A stretch of 21,202 nucleotides of DNA from Bacillota bacterium. Lineage in GTDB: Bacteria > Bacillota > UBA994 > UBA5500. Position numbers and translations under genes: made by a program. The stretch is taken from contig JAEZJZ010000003.1 of NCBI GenBank assembly GCA_023436245.1, positions 1 to 21,202 on the forward strand. Direction: 5' to 3'. The notes under the pieces are model-generated. The model ran no database searches, was not told the origin of the DNA, and was given only the letters and a program-made list of their open reading frames with translations. This document shows, one piece after another, positions 1 to 6,650 of the stretch (its first letter is position 1; the number at the start of each line of letters is the position of its first letter).

Positions 1-124
1 AGCAGATCGATTCGATTGCCCCTGCTTGCGGGACCCTGACGGGTCCCATCACCTCTCGTAACCCATGCTGGGGTGGTCAACTTTTGGATTAGCGCGGTGG
101 TCAACTTTTCGATTGACATTCACA
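1..124. mobile_element. Probable IS21-family terminus (remnant or right end)
   Basis: Two copies of a 19-nt sequence beginning GGTGGTCAACTTTT lie at 72-90 and 96-114 with one mismatch, followed by GATTGACATTCACA ending at 124. Read on the other strand this gives an end starting TGTGAATGTCAATCG. IS21-family elements typically have TGT-type ends with several repeated subterminal blocks, so this resembles one IS21 end. No transposase is visible because the window begins here. A 7-bp hairpin (GGGACCC at 30-36, GGGTCCC at 41-47) lies just inside. The family assignment rests on remembered end structure, not on a database match. Confidence 0.5.
72..114 (+). repeat. Two 19-nt direct repeats, 24-nt period, in the IS end
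   Basis: Copies at 72-90 and 96-114 are identical except for position 86 (G) versus 110 (C). Multiple subterminal repeats like these are usual transposase-binding sites in IS21-type ends. Both copies put an in-frame GTG (73 and 97) upstream of the GGDEF-REC reading frame. Confidence 0.7.
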
Positions 125-1272
125 GCGGGCTGGATCGGTTACTTCATACCGCTTTCGACATTGGCGGATACACCATCCTTGAGGTGTGGCGGAATCGTTT
201 GCTGCGGCTGATCAATACCTATGAACTGCCTCTGCCGCAAGCTTACGCGGACGCTCAGTTCCGGAATGGGGGCAACCAGTTGGCGGATGCTTGGCGATTG
301 GTGGAGGAGCTCGGTAGCAAGCTGGATGTGGCCATGGAGATTAGCCGCGAACTGCAGTCCAATCTGGCTGCAATTTCTGAAGCGGTACGCCTTGATCAGC
401 TGACGGGGTTGTCGGCGGTGCAGTTGTTGCCGGGATTCCTAACAGAGGCACTGAGGCGCGTGCAGACGGCCCAGGATGAGCGCGTTACTTTGGCCCTGGT
501 TGCGGTTGATGAAGTAGCTCGCATCAACCATCAGTATGGGTTACAGGTGGGCGACCGGCTGCTGCAGAAGATCGCCAGTGAGTTGTCGGTGCAGTTCCCG
601 CTCAAGGAGGGGCTGTTCCGGCATCACGGAGCCAGCATGGTATTGGTTTTTCCAGCCCTGGCAGCGGCAGATGTGCAGCGCGAGTTGGAAGCCTTCCGGC
701 AGCGGATCAAAGATCAGAATTTCGAACGGGTGAACGCGACGGTCAGTGTTGCCTTGATCACGCTGGACGGACAGACAAGCCAGGCGGTAGAACAGGCAAA
801 CCTGCTGGATACGCTGACGCAGGCTCTCGCACGCCTGCAGTCACAGGGAGGAAATTGCCTGGAGGTGTGTGGGCAGTCTTGCTTGGCGGAACAGGAAGTG
901 ACCGTGCTGGTGGTTGAGCCGAACCCGGTAGCAGCCCGGGTACTGACGGGTATCGTAGAGAGCTTGGGTTACGGCTGCCTGATCTCCACAGATGGTCTAG
1001 ACGCGGTGGAGCAGGTAGAACGCCATCATCCGAGATTGGTGCTCTCCGAACTGATGCTGCCCAAGCGCAGCGGCTTGTTTCTGCTGACGCACATCAAGCA
1101 GTACAGCGCCTTGATGGATATCCCGCTGATCTTCGTCACTGTGTCGGCTGATGATGAACAGCAGATACGGGCTCTGCAGACTGGCGCCTGGGACTTTCTG
1201 ATCAAGCCGGTTCATCCAGATATTCTGCGAGTCAAAATTCAGAGAGCGTTACAGGGTGGGCAGAATCCATGA
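73..1272 (+). CDS. 5'-truncated degenerate GGDEF domain plus receiver domain protein
   Basis: The frame opens at a GTG inside the presumed IS end and has no ribosome binding site; native coding sequence probably begins near 125, so the true N-terminus is likely lost. Residues about 107-250 match the GGDEF (diguanylate cyclase) fold: DQLTGL at 108-113 and a GLQVGDRLL helix near 155-164. The signature loop is HGASM (185-189) instead of GGDEF, so cyclase activity is not expected. Residues about 275-395 form a receiver domain. The phosphoacceptor position is Glu326 (SELMLP) rather than Asp and the acidic pocket reads VVEPNP, while the conserved Lys (FLIKP) and Thr (FVT) remain. The stop overlaps the next start by 4 nt (ATGA), indicating translational coupling to the glycosyltransferase. 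Inferred role: a non-enzymatic regulator of polysaccharide synthesis; it may now be a poorly expressed fragment. Confidence 0.75.
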   Translation: MVNFWISAVVNFSIDIHSGLDRLLHTAFDIGGYTILEVWRNRLLRLINTYELPLPQAYADAQFRNGGNQLADAWRLVEELGSKLDVAMEISRELQSNLAAISEAVRLDQLTGLSAVQLLPGFLTEALRRVQTAQDERVTLALVAVDEVARINHQYGLQVGDRLLQKIASELSVQFPLKEGLFRHHGASMVLVFPALAAADVQRELEAFRQRIKDQNFERVNATVSVALITLDGQTSQAVEQANLLDTLTQALARLQSQGGNCLEVCGQSCLAEQEVTVLVVEPNPVAARVLTGIVESLGYGCLISTDGLDAVEQVERHHPRLVLSELMLPKRSGLFLLTHIKQYSALMDIPLIFVTVSADDEQQIRALQTGAWDFLIKPVHPDILRVKIQRALQGGQNP

Positions 1273-4193
1273 CCAAGCTGCTGACGATCTTCGTGCTGTC
1301 CTCAGTTGCCGTGGTCAGCTTGGCGGCGGTGCTGCTCGTGCTCTATCGCCTGGCGCGGGAGTTCTCTCGACGCAGGAGCGAACGGTGGGCGGAGCATCTG
1401 GTGGCTCTACTCGCAGCCTTTTCGGTGGGTGAACCAGGTCGGAAGGTATGGAACCCCTTGCTGGTAAGTGCCAGAAGTCGCCCGGTGGCTTTTTTGCGCA
1501 CGCTGCTGCATTACTTGGACAATTGCAGTCTGCAGGGAGTCTTGGCTGGAGAAAGATGGAAGGCGCTGCTACAGAAGAGTGGGATATTCGCCTTTCTGGA
1601 GGACTGTCTGCGCTCGCGCGAGGCCTGGCGGGTCGTCTTTGGCCTGAACTGCGGACTCAGATTGGGCCTCGACACGATGCTGGCCCCCGCCCGTGAACTG
1701 CTCAACCACTCCGATCAGTTGGTGCGGTTCACGGCAGCCGAATACTTGCTGGCTCGGCAGGACTTCTCCTCCTGCCGAGCAGTGTTGCAATTATTGTCCC
1801 AGGCTGAAGACTGGTACTTGTCGCGCTATTACCCCTACTTCGCCTCCCACCCGGAGCAGGCTGGCCAGTTGCTCGAGTTGGTGGGGCAAATGGATAGTGC
1901 ATCCGATCTGGTGTTGCACAAGGTCCTCCGTCGGATGCCCTGCCTGGAAGTGGACGAATACTTCAAGCAGCGAATCGCTCTGGGGCCTGACCTGGAGAGA
2001 GAAATAGCGGCTGAGTACCTGTTTGAGTACGATCCGGTCTACCTGGCGGAGCATGCTTTTCATCTCGACATTCGTCCCTACATCAGGGCACTGGCGTTGC
2101 AGGCCTGCGGGCGGATCCCGTACAGGCAGGACTTGCTGGACCGGTTGCTGCTGCATAGTGGAGACAATTTCGAGGTGATTCGTCGCAGTGTGCAGGCCAG
2201 CCTGGAACAGATCGCTCGTCGCTCGCGTGCCGCTGTGGTCTACCTGAGGCGAGTGATGGAAGAGGGTGGACAGGTCGACCAGCTTGCCGCCATTGCCCGG
2301 CTGTTTGAGCAGATCGACTATACCTATGAGTGCCTGCGGGAACTGGACATTCCCTCCTTGCAGGACGGGGCGGTCCTGGTTCTGGAGAGGATGGCCGCGG
2401 CCGGAGAGTTGGTGGACATGCTCACCTACCTGCGCAACCAGAACCGCGGCAAGGCGCGTCAACAGGTCTTGAGCCTGATCATGCGCTTTGCTCCTCAGGC
2501 CGCAATCAGCCAGCACCGTGATTTGCTGGAGCGGCTGCCCGAGGAACTGCGGCAGCCTTTGCTCCAGCTAGTACCGCAGACTGCGCCGGTGATGGCCCAT
2601 CAGGAACGACGCAACTGGGCGCAAACCGGTCTGCTGTCTGCCATTCTGCTCTTGGTGACTGGCGGCCCGCTCGCCGCCTATGCAGCTTGGCATTGGGATT
2701 TGGTCAGCCATCAGGACTGGCAACTGTTTCTGGTTAACCTGGTGCTGGATTTCAATCGACTGATTGTGCTCTATGTGGCTTCCATCAACAGCCTGTACCT
2801 GTTGCTGATGGTCTTGTCTCTGCTGGGGATAGGTTGGTACTTGCGCCGCAAGCGGGCGTGGACACTCGGCGACTATTTCCGGCGGCGCTTGGTGCCGCCA
2901 GTCAGCATCATCGCGCCCTGCTATGACGAGTCGCCGACGATCATTGAGAGCATCAACTCGCTGTTGAACATTCAGCATCCACACTTTGAAGTGGTGGTGG
3001 TCAACGACGGCTCTCGAGATGACACTCTGGGAAAATTGGTGAACTATTACGGACTGGAGAAGACGACCATTGTCTACCGCCAGTTACTGCCTACAGCAGC
3101 GGTGCGCAGCACCTATGTTTCGTCCCGGTTTCCCAATCTGTTCGTGATCGACAAGGCGAACGGCGGTAAAGCAGACGCGCTGAACGCTGGCATCAACCTG
3201 GCCCGCTACCCCTACTTTTGCTCCATCGATGCGGACACGTTGATTGACGGTGATTCTCTGATTCACGCTGCCGCCCCGTTCGCCTTCGAGCATACGACTT
3301 GCGTGGCCACCGGCTGCAACATCCGGGTGATCAACGGATGTCAGGTGGACAACGGTCAGGTGGAACAACGTCGCCTGCCAGCCAAATTGATCGAGCGCAT
3401 TCAGGTGCTGGAGTATACCCGGGCCTTCATCGCCAGGCGCACTGGCTGGTCCTATGCCAATGGACTATTGATCATCTCCGGGGCCTTCGGTCTGTTCAAG
3501 AAGAAGATAGCTCTGGCCTTGGGCGGGTACAGCACTAACCGCAGCCGCAGCCACGGCACTGTGGGGGAGGACATGGAGTTGGTGGTGGAGTATCATCGCC
3601 ACCTAGCAGAACAGCAGGTGGATTATCAGATCATCTTTTGTCCGGATGCCAGCGGCTGGACTCAGGTTCCCGACCGGTATTCCGTGCTCCGTCGACAGCG
3701 AGAACGCTGGCACCGAGGCTTGATCGAGGTGTTACTGGGGAACCTGCGGTTGTTATTCAACCCCAGGTATCGCGGGGTGGGGCTGTTTGCCTACCCATAT
3801 TTCTTCTGCTTCGAGTTCCTTGGATCTATTATCGAGGCCTATGGCTATCTATCGGTTGTTCTGGCGGCAGTGCTGGGGCTGCTCAATCCGGTGGTGGCTG
3901 CACTCCTCTTCGTCTTTTCCGTGATGTTTGGCACCCTGCTCTCGCTTTTTGGCCTGTTCCTGGAAGAGCGTCATCGTTCCCTTTACTCACTGCGCGAGTT
4001 GCTCGTTCTGGTCGGGTGTTGCTTGATCGAAAACCTCGGCTACCGCCAGATTACTGCGCTCTGGCGGTGGTGGGCTACCCTCAACCTGATTCTCCGTCAG
4101 AGCACCTGGGGGCAGATGGATCGCCGGCAGTTCACCGGGAAACCAGGCTCGCTGAGCTCCGAACAGCAGCCTGTTGTCCAGCGTTCTCTGTAG
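1269..4193 (+). CDS. Membrane GT2 family glycosyltransferase with N-terminal HEAT-like repeats
   Basis: A 974-residue inner-membrane protein. Order: one N-terminal membrane segment (about 4-27), a long all-helical HEAT/Armadillo-like region (about 60-445), two membrane segments (about 455-477 and 498-525), a GT2 catalytic domain from residue 545, and two or three C-terminal membrane segments (about 836-905). The catalytic signatures of processive GT2 synthases (cellulose, hyaluronan and PgaC type) are all present: Asp580 in VVNDGS, the Asp654-Ala-Asp656 metal site, Glu767-Asp768 in GEDMEL and the QxxRW motif at 810-814. It should therefore be active and extrude a polysaccharide from nucleotide sugars; the sugar cannot be read from sequence. 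The HEAT region is large for this family and could bind a regulator such as the overlapping upstream GGDEF-REC protein. The start overlaps the upstream stop by 4 nt, and the phosphatase-like gene follows after 19 nt. Confidence 0.88.
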   Translation: MTKLLTIFVLSSVAVVSLAAVLLVLYRLAREFSRRRSERWAEHLVALLAAFSVGEPGRKVWNPLLVSARSRPVAFLRTLLHYLDNCSLQGVLAGERWKALLQKSGIFAFLEDCLRSREAWRVVFGLNCGLRLGLDTMLAPARELLNHSDQLVRFTAAEYLLARQDFSSCRAVLQLLSQAEDWYLSRYYPYFASHPEQAGQLLELVGQMDSASDLVLHKVLRRMPCLEVDEYFKQRIALGPDLEREIAAEYLFEYDPVYLAEHAFHLDIRPYIRALALQACGRIPYRQDLLDRLLLHSGDNFEVIRRSVQASLEQIARRSRAAVVYLRRVMEEGGQVDQLAAIARLFEQIDYTYECLRELDIPSLQDGAVLVLERMAAAGELVDMLTYLRNQNRGKARQQVLSLIMRFAPQAAISQHRDLLERLPEELRQPLLQLVPQTAPVMAHQERRNWAQTGLLSAILLLVTGGPLAAYAAWHWDLVSHQDWQLFLVNLVLDFNRLIVLYVASINSLYLLLMVLSLLGIGWYLRRKRAWTLGDYFRRRLVPPVSIIAPCYDESPTIIESINSLLNIQHPHFEVVVVNDGSRDDTLGKLVNYYGLEKTTIVYRQLLPTAAVRSTYVSSRFPNLFVIDKANGGKADALNAGINLARYPYFCSIDADTLIDGDSLIHAAAPFAFEHTTCVATGCNIRVINGCQVDNGQVEQRRLPAKLIERIQVLEYTRAFIARRTGWSYANGLLIISGAFGLFKKKIALALGGYSTNRSRSHGTVGEDMELVVEYHRHLAEQQVDYQIIFCPDASGWTQVPDRYSVLRRQRERWHRGLIEVLLGNLRLLFNPRYRGVGLFAYPYFFCFEFLGSIIEAYGYLSVVLAAVLGLLNPVVAALLFVFSVMFGTLLSLFGLFLEERHRSLYSLRELLVLVGCCLIENLGYRQITALWRWWATLNLILRQSTWGQMDRRQFTGKPGSLSSEQQPVVQRSL

Positions 4194-4212
4194 CGGAAGG
4201 GGGAGATCAGTG

Positions 4213-5295
4213 ATGCACCGGCCGCGCCCTTTGTGGCGCAGTATCCTGTTCACAGTGCTGTTTGCACTCCTGGTTGGCCTGGCCATCGGTGCGCCGTTGC
4301 TGCTCGATGGTATTGTTCCGCTGGAGAACTGGCTGCGCCAGCAGGCGCTCAGCCAAGCTGAGATCGACTCTGTGCTGACGTTGGTGTTGGTACTGGCTGC
4401 GCTCTGCGTGTTCTCGGTTGCCTTGATTGCCCACTACGTGGTGCAGGGCAAGGAGCGACGCAGTGGCCTTGGAGCAGTGTTACTTCTGGTGTGTGCTCTG
4501 CTGGCTACGCGGGGGCTACAGCAGCTGTCCAATCGCGGAATAGCCGTCTTGGCCAGGATCTCGGAGTTCTCGCTGCAAGAGCAGCGCTTCAACTTTGGAC
4601 CCTATCCGGATGAGGTGATGCTGCGGGAGATCAGGCGGGCAGGAGTGATGCACATCATCACGCTGCTCAATCCGGCCATTCCGTTCGAGGCCACTCTACT
4701 GGCGCAGGAGCAAGCGGCAACCTCCCGGCTGGGGCTGACAGTGCATTCATTTCCAATGCTGCCCTGGGTACGGGGCAACGAGCCGCAGCTAGAGGACGCC
4801 CTGCAGTTGGTTGATTCCTTGCCGGGGGAGGGGTTCTATGTACACTGCTATCTGGGCAAGCATCGCGTCGCCTTGTTGCAGAGTCGCTTGTCGGAGGAGG
4901 CAAACCTCGGCTGGAAGGATGAGCCCTGGCCTGAGGCCTTTGAGCGCGGAGCTATCCTAACCTTCGACCGAGGCAGAGTGGTCACCGGGCCACAGCCGAC
5001 CGACGAAGAGTGGATGGAGCTCTGCACCCGGCAAGTCAAGTTGGTGATCAGCCTGCTGGATGAAAGCGACCCCGAGCAGGCGGAGCGCCTGGCCGAGGCC
5101 CACCGGGCGGCCAAAGCCCTTGGCATGAAGTTCTCTTCTTTCTCAGCCACCCCAGGCAACGAGGATGCCGTAGTCTGGCTAGCCCTCAATCTGATCGGGG
5201 GAGTGGATGAGAAGGTCTACATCTTTGACTTCTTGGCAGGCGAGAGCATCAACACACTGCGCTGGGAGCTGGCCGCCACCTGCCCTTCCCCCTAA
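4213..5295 (+). CDS. Membrane-anchored tandem dual-specificity-phosphatase-like protein
   Basis: A 360-residue protein. ATG 4213 is chosen because a GGGGGAG ribosome binding site (4199-4205) precedes it; a TTG at 4174 inside the previous gene has no such site. Three membrane segments (about 9-30, 53-76, 84-100) are followed by a cytoplasmic region. Residues about 125-230 resemble a dual-specificity or tyrosine phosphatase: RFNFGPYPDE start, a MHIITLLNP strand and the P-loop HCYLGKHR (Cys212, Arg218), which fits HCxxGxxR. Residues about 240-355 look like a second copy (RVVTGPQPTDEE, VKLVISLL), but its P-loop position reads VYIFDF and lacks Cys and Arg. The last gene of the polysaccharide operon, it may dephosphorylate a component of the synthesis system, by analogy with phosphatases of capsule loci. 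Substrate unknown. Confidence 0.72.
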   Translation: MHRPRPLWRSILFTVLFALLVGLAIGAPLLLDGIVPLENWLRQQALSQAEIDSVLTLVLVLAALCVFSVALIAHYVVQGKERRSGLGAVLLLVCALLATRGLQQLSNRGIAVLARISEFSLQEQRFNFGPYPDEVMLREIRRAGVMHIITLLNPAIPFEATLLAQEQAATSRLGLTVHSFPMLPWVRGNEPQLEDALQLVDSLPGEGFYVHCYLGKHRVALLQSRLSEEANLGWKDEPWPEAFERGAILTFDRGRVVTGPQPTDEEWMELCTRQVKLVISLLDESDPEQAERLAEAHRAAKALGMKFSSFSATPGNEDAVVWLALNLIGGVDEKVYIFDFLAGESINTLRWELAATCPSP

Positions 5296-5412
5296 ACGAG
5301 CCACCGGGACGGAACCGATGGTAGCTGATTCGGTGGGCCAAGCTGCGCGGGCGGGAAGAAGCCGTCTGCGCAGGAACTGGTCGAAGGCTTCGCCGGCCCG
5401 TGATGATCGCAC

Positions 5413-5455
5413 ACAAAAAGGGAGCTCTTGGGCTTGTTAAGTCCGAGCTCCCTTT
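5413..5455 (-). terminator. Intrinsic terminator between convergent genes
   Basis: An 11-bp perfect stem (AAAGGGAGCTC 5417-5427 with GAGCTCCCTTT 5445-5455) encloses a smaller GGGCTT/AAGTCC stem. On the minus strand it is followed by a T tract, so it ends the VanZ-like transcript; the VanZ stop codon lies in the loop. It could also act, more weakly, on the plus-strand polysaccharide operon, which ends at 5295. Confidence 0.8.
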
Positions 5456-5895
5456 GTCTTGCGGTCAAGGTATGCTTTGCAGAGAAGTGTCAGCAGCGAG
5501 AAGGTGGCTAGACCGAGCAATAGGCCTACCGTATCGATGGCCACGTCGCGCAGGCAGCCCTCGCGACCCGGGATGAAGCGTTGAATAGTCTCGTCAATTG
5601 CGGCGACTGTCACACCGATGGGTAACGCTACGTTGCGGTGCGATGGCAGCGGCAACAGAGCCCAAGCGAGCAGTAATCCCAGCACGCAATACTCCCAGAG
5701 GTGACCGAGCTTGCCCAGGGAAAAGGCCAGAGATGTCCCCGGCAACACCGGCGGCTGCAGCGGCGTTCCCTGCACCAGCCGGGTGAGTTGGCCGATCGGA
5801 TTCCCCGGAGGCCGGGAGTGGGCGGACATGAACCAGATGAAACCTATCCAAGCGACGACAAGGAACCAGCGCCAGAGTGCTTGTTTGCGGGCCAT
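5437..5895 (-). CDS. VanZ-like membrane protein
   Basis: A 152-residue protein with about four membrane segments. It shows the VanZ-family pattern: an N-terminal hydrophobic segment followed by FMSAHSRPPG, LGHLWEYCVLG in the second segment, then DETIQRFIPGREGCLRDVAID and a final glycine-rich hydrophobic helix. VanZ of vancomycin-resistance clusters gives low-level teicoplanin resistance; for most chromosomal members the function is unknown, so a resistance role should not be assumed. The ATG directly abuts the stop of the upstream gene (TAGATG), so translation is probably coupled by termination-reinitiation. A second VanZ-like gene lies at 19774-20235. Confidence 0.85.
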   Translation of the reverse strand: MARKQALWRWFLVVAWIGFIWFMSAHSRPPGNPIGQLTRLVQGTPLQPPVLPGTSLAFSLGKLGHLWEYCVLGLLLAWALLPLPSHRNVALPIGVTVAAIDETIQRFIPGREGCLRDVAIDTVGLLLGLATFSLLTLLCKAYLDRKTKGART

Positions 5896-6564
5896 CTAGC
5901 GATACTTCGCTGCCATCTGTTTGATCAACTCGATGTCTTCGGCGCTGAACTTGGCCTTCACCTGTTCCTTCACCTGCGCTTTGGTTTCCGCGTCCCCGCC
6001 TTCGTAGAGACGGTAGAGGTTCAGCAGTTCACTGGGTGAGAACTTCATCAGGGTCTTCACCAGCATCAGCTTTTCATCAGAAGTCATCTGGCCGAGCAGT
6101 GACGGGAGGTCGCCGACCAGGTCCATTTCGCTGTCAGAGAGCTTAAGCCCGCTTGCGGCCTGAGCTACCGCACCACCGATCGGGTCGGGCGACTCGGTAC
6201 TGGGCTCAGGTTGTTGAGTTTCGGGCGGTTCCGTCTGCGGCGTGTTTGTTTCCGGGGAAGTGGGCGGTTCTTCCGGCTGGGCAGTACTGGTCGGTGGTGA
6301 TTGCGGTGGTGATTGCGGTGGTGATTGCTCGCTACGTTCATCTTCTACGCCAGAGGATGGGGCATCATTCGCTGTTGGCCCCGCATTTGCTCCAGCGGCA
6401 GGTTCGGGCTCGTCAATCAGTTCGCTCAGGAGAGTGTCAATCTCACGGGTATAGCGGTGAAGCAGATACTGGTATACTCCGTAGGCCGTCATGCTCAATA
6501 TGAGCAAGGTCACCACGGATACAACACCGATCTTCCGCCAGTTCCAACGCACCAGCCTCACCAC
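5896..6564 (-). CDS. Hypothetical single-pass membrane protein with Pro/Glu-rich linker
   Basis: A 222-residue protein not assigned to a family. A short basic N-terminus precedes one membrane segment (about 13-33). A long low-complexity linker rich in Pro, Glu, Ser, Thr and Gln follows (about 48-125), including three perfect QSPP units. The C-terminus (about 135-222) is a compact helical domain beginning GLKLSDSEMDLVGD and ending IKQMAAKYR. The expected topology is a membrane anchor with an outside helical domain on a flexible stalk. The start is uncertain: GTG 6564 has only a GGGG next to it, and GTG 6561 and 6552 are alternatives. A TATAAT lies about 20 nt upstream, so the mRNA leader would be very short. 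First gene of a two-gene unit with the VanZ-like protein. Confidence 0.7.
   Translation of the reverse strand: MVRLVRWNWRKIGVVSVVTLLILSMTAYGVYQYLLHRYTREIDTLLSELIDEPEPAAGANAGPTANDAPSSGVEDERSEQSPPQSPPQSPPTSTAQPEEPPTSPETNTPQTEPPETQQPEPSTESPDPIGGAVAQAASGLKLSDSEMDLVGDLPSLLGQMTSDEKLMLVKTLMKFSPSELLNLYRLYEGGDAETKAQVKEQVKAKFSAEDIELIKQMAAKYR
6292..6327 (-). repeat. Three perfect 12-bp tandem repeats inside a coding region
   Basis: CGGTGGTGATTG occurs three times without a mismatch on the plus strand, encoding three QSPP units in the linker of the minus-strand protein. The unit length is a multiple of three, so gain or loss of copies would keep the frame. Confidence 0.9.
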
Positions 6565-6584
6565 CCCATATAGTATCTATTTCC

Positions 6585-6590
6585 ATTATA
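6585..6590 (-). promoter_or_regulatory. Candidate -10 element (TATAAT) for the hypothetical-VanZ unit
   Basis: TATAAT on the minus strand lies about 20 nt before the GTG at 6564. No good -35 box sits at 17 bp (TCTCTG). The short distance implies a leader of about 10-15 nt. Confidence 0.4.
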
Positions 6591-6608
6591 GCATGGTATT
6601 CAGTAAAC

Positions 6609-6639
6609 AGAGAAGGCCGGCCAGCGGCCGACCCTCTCT
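6609..6639 (-). terminator. Hairpin terminator after the S-layer protein gene
   Basis: A 14-bp stem (6609-6622 with 6626-6639) contains two non-Watson-Crick positions and a three-base loop. It lies 12 nt past the SLH gene stop. The downstream minus-strand bases are only moderately T-rich (CTCTGTTTACTG), so efficiency may be partial. Confidence 0.65.
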
Positions 6640-6650
6640 AGAGCTACTAA

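Noticed and set aside
1791..2516. Open frame of 241 codons antisense to the glycosyltransferase
   Set aside because: It is a shadow of the HEAT-like region in GC-rich DNA, with no family features or start signals.
4174..4212. Upstream TTG start for the phosphatase-like protein
   Set aside because: It lies inside the previous gene without a binding site, whereas ATG 4213 has GGGGGAG and starts just before the first membrane helix.
5366..5392. Fifth GCAGGA-type element
   Set aside because: GCAGGAACTGGTCGAAGG resembles the motif, but it has no hairpin and is not upstream of a plus-strand gene.
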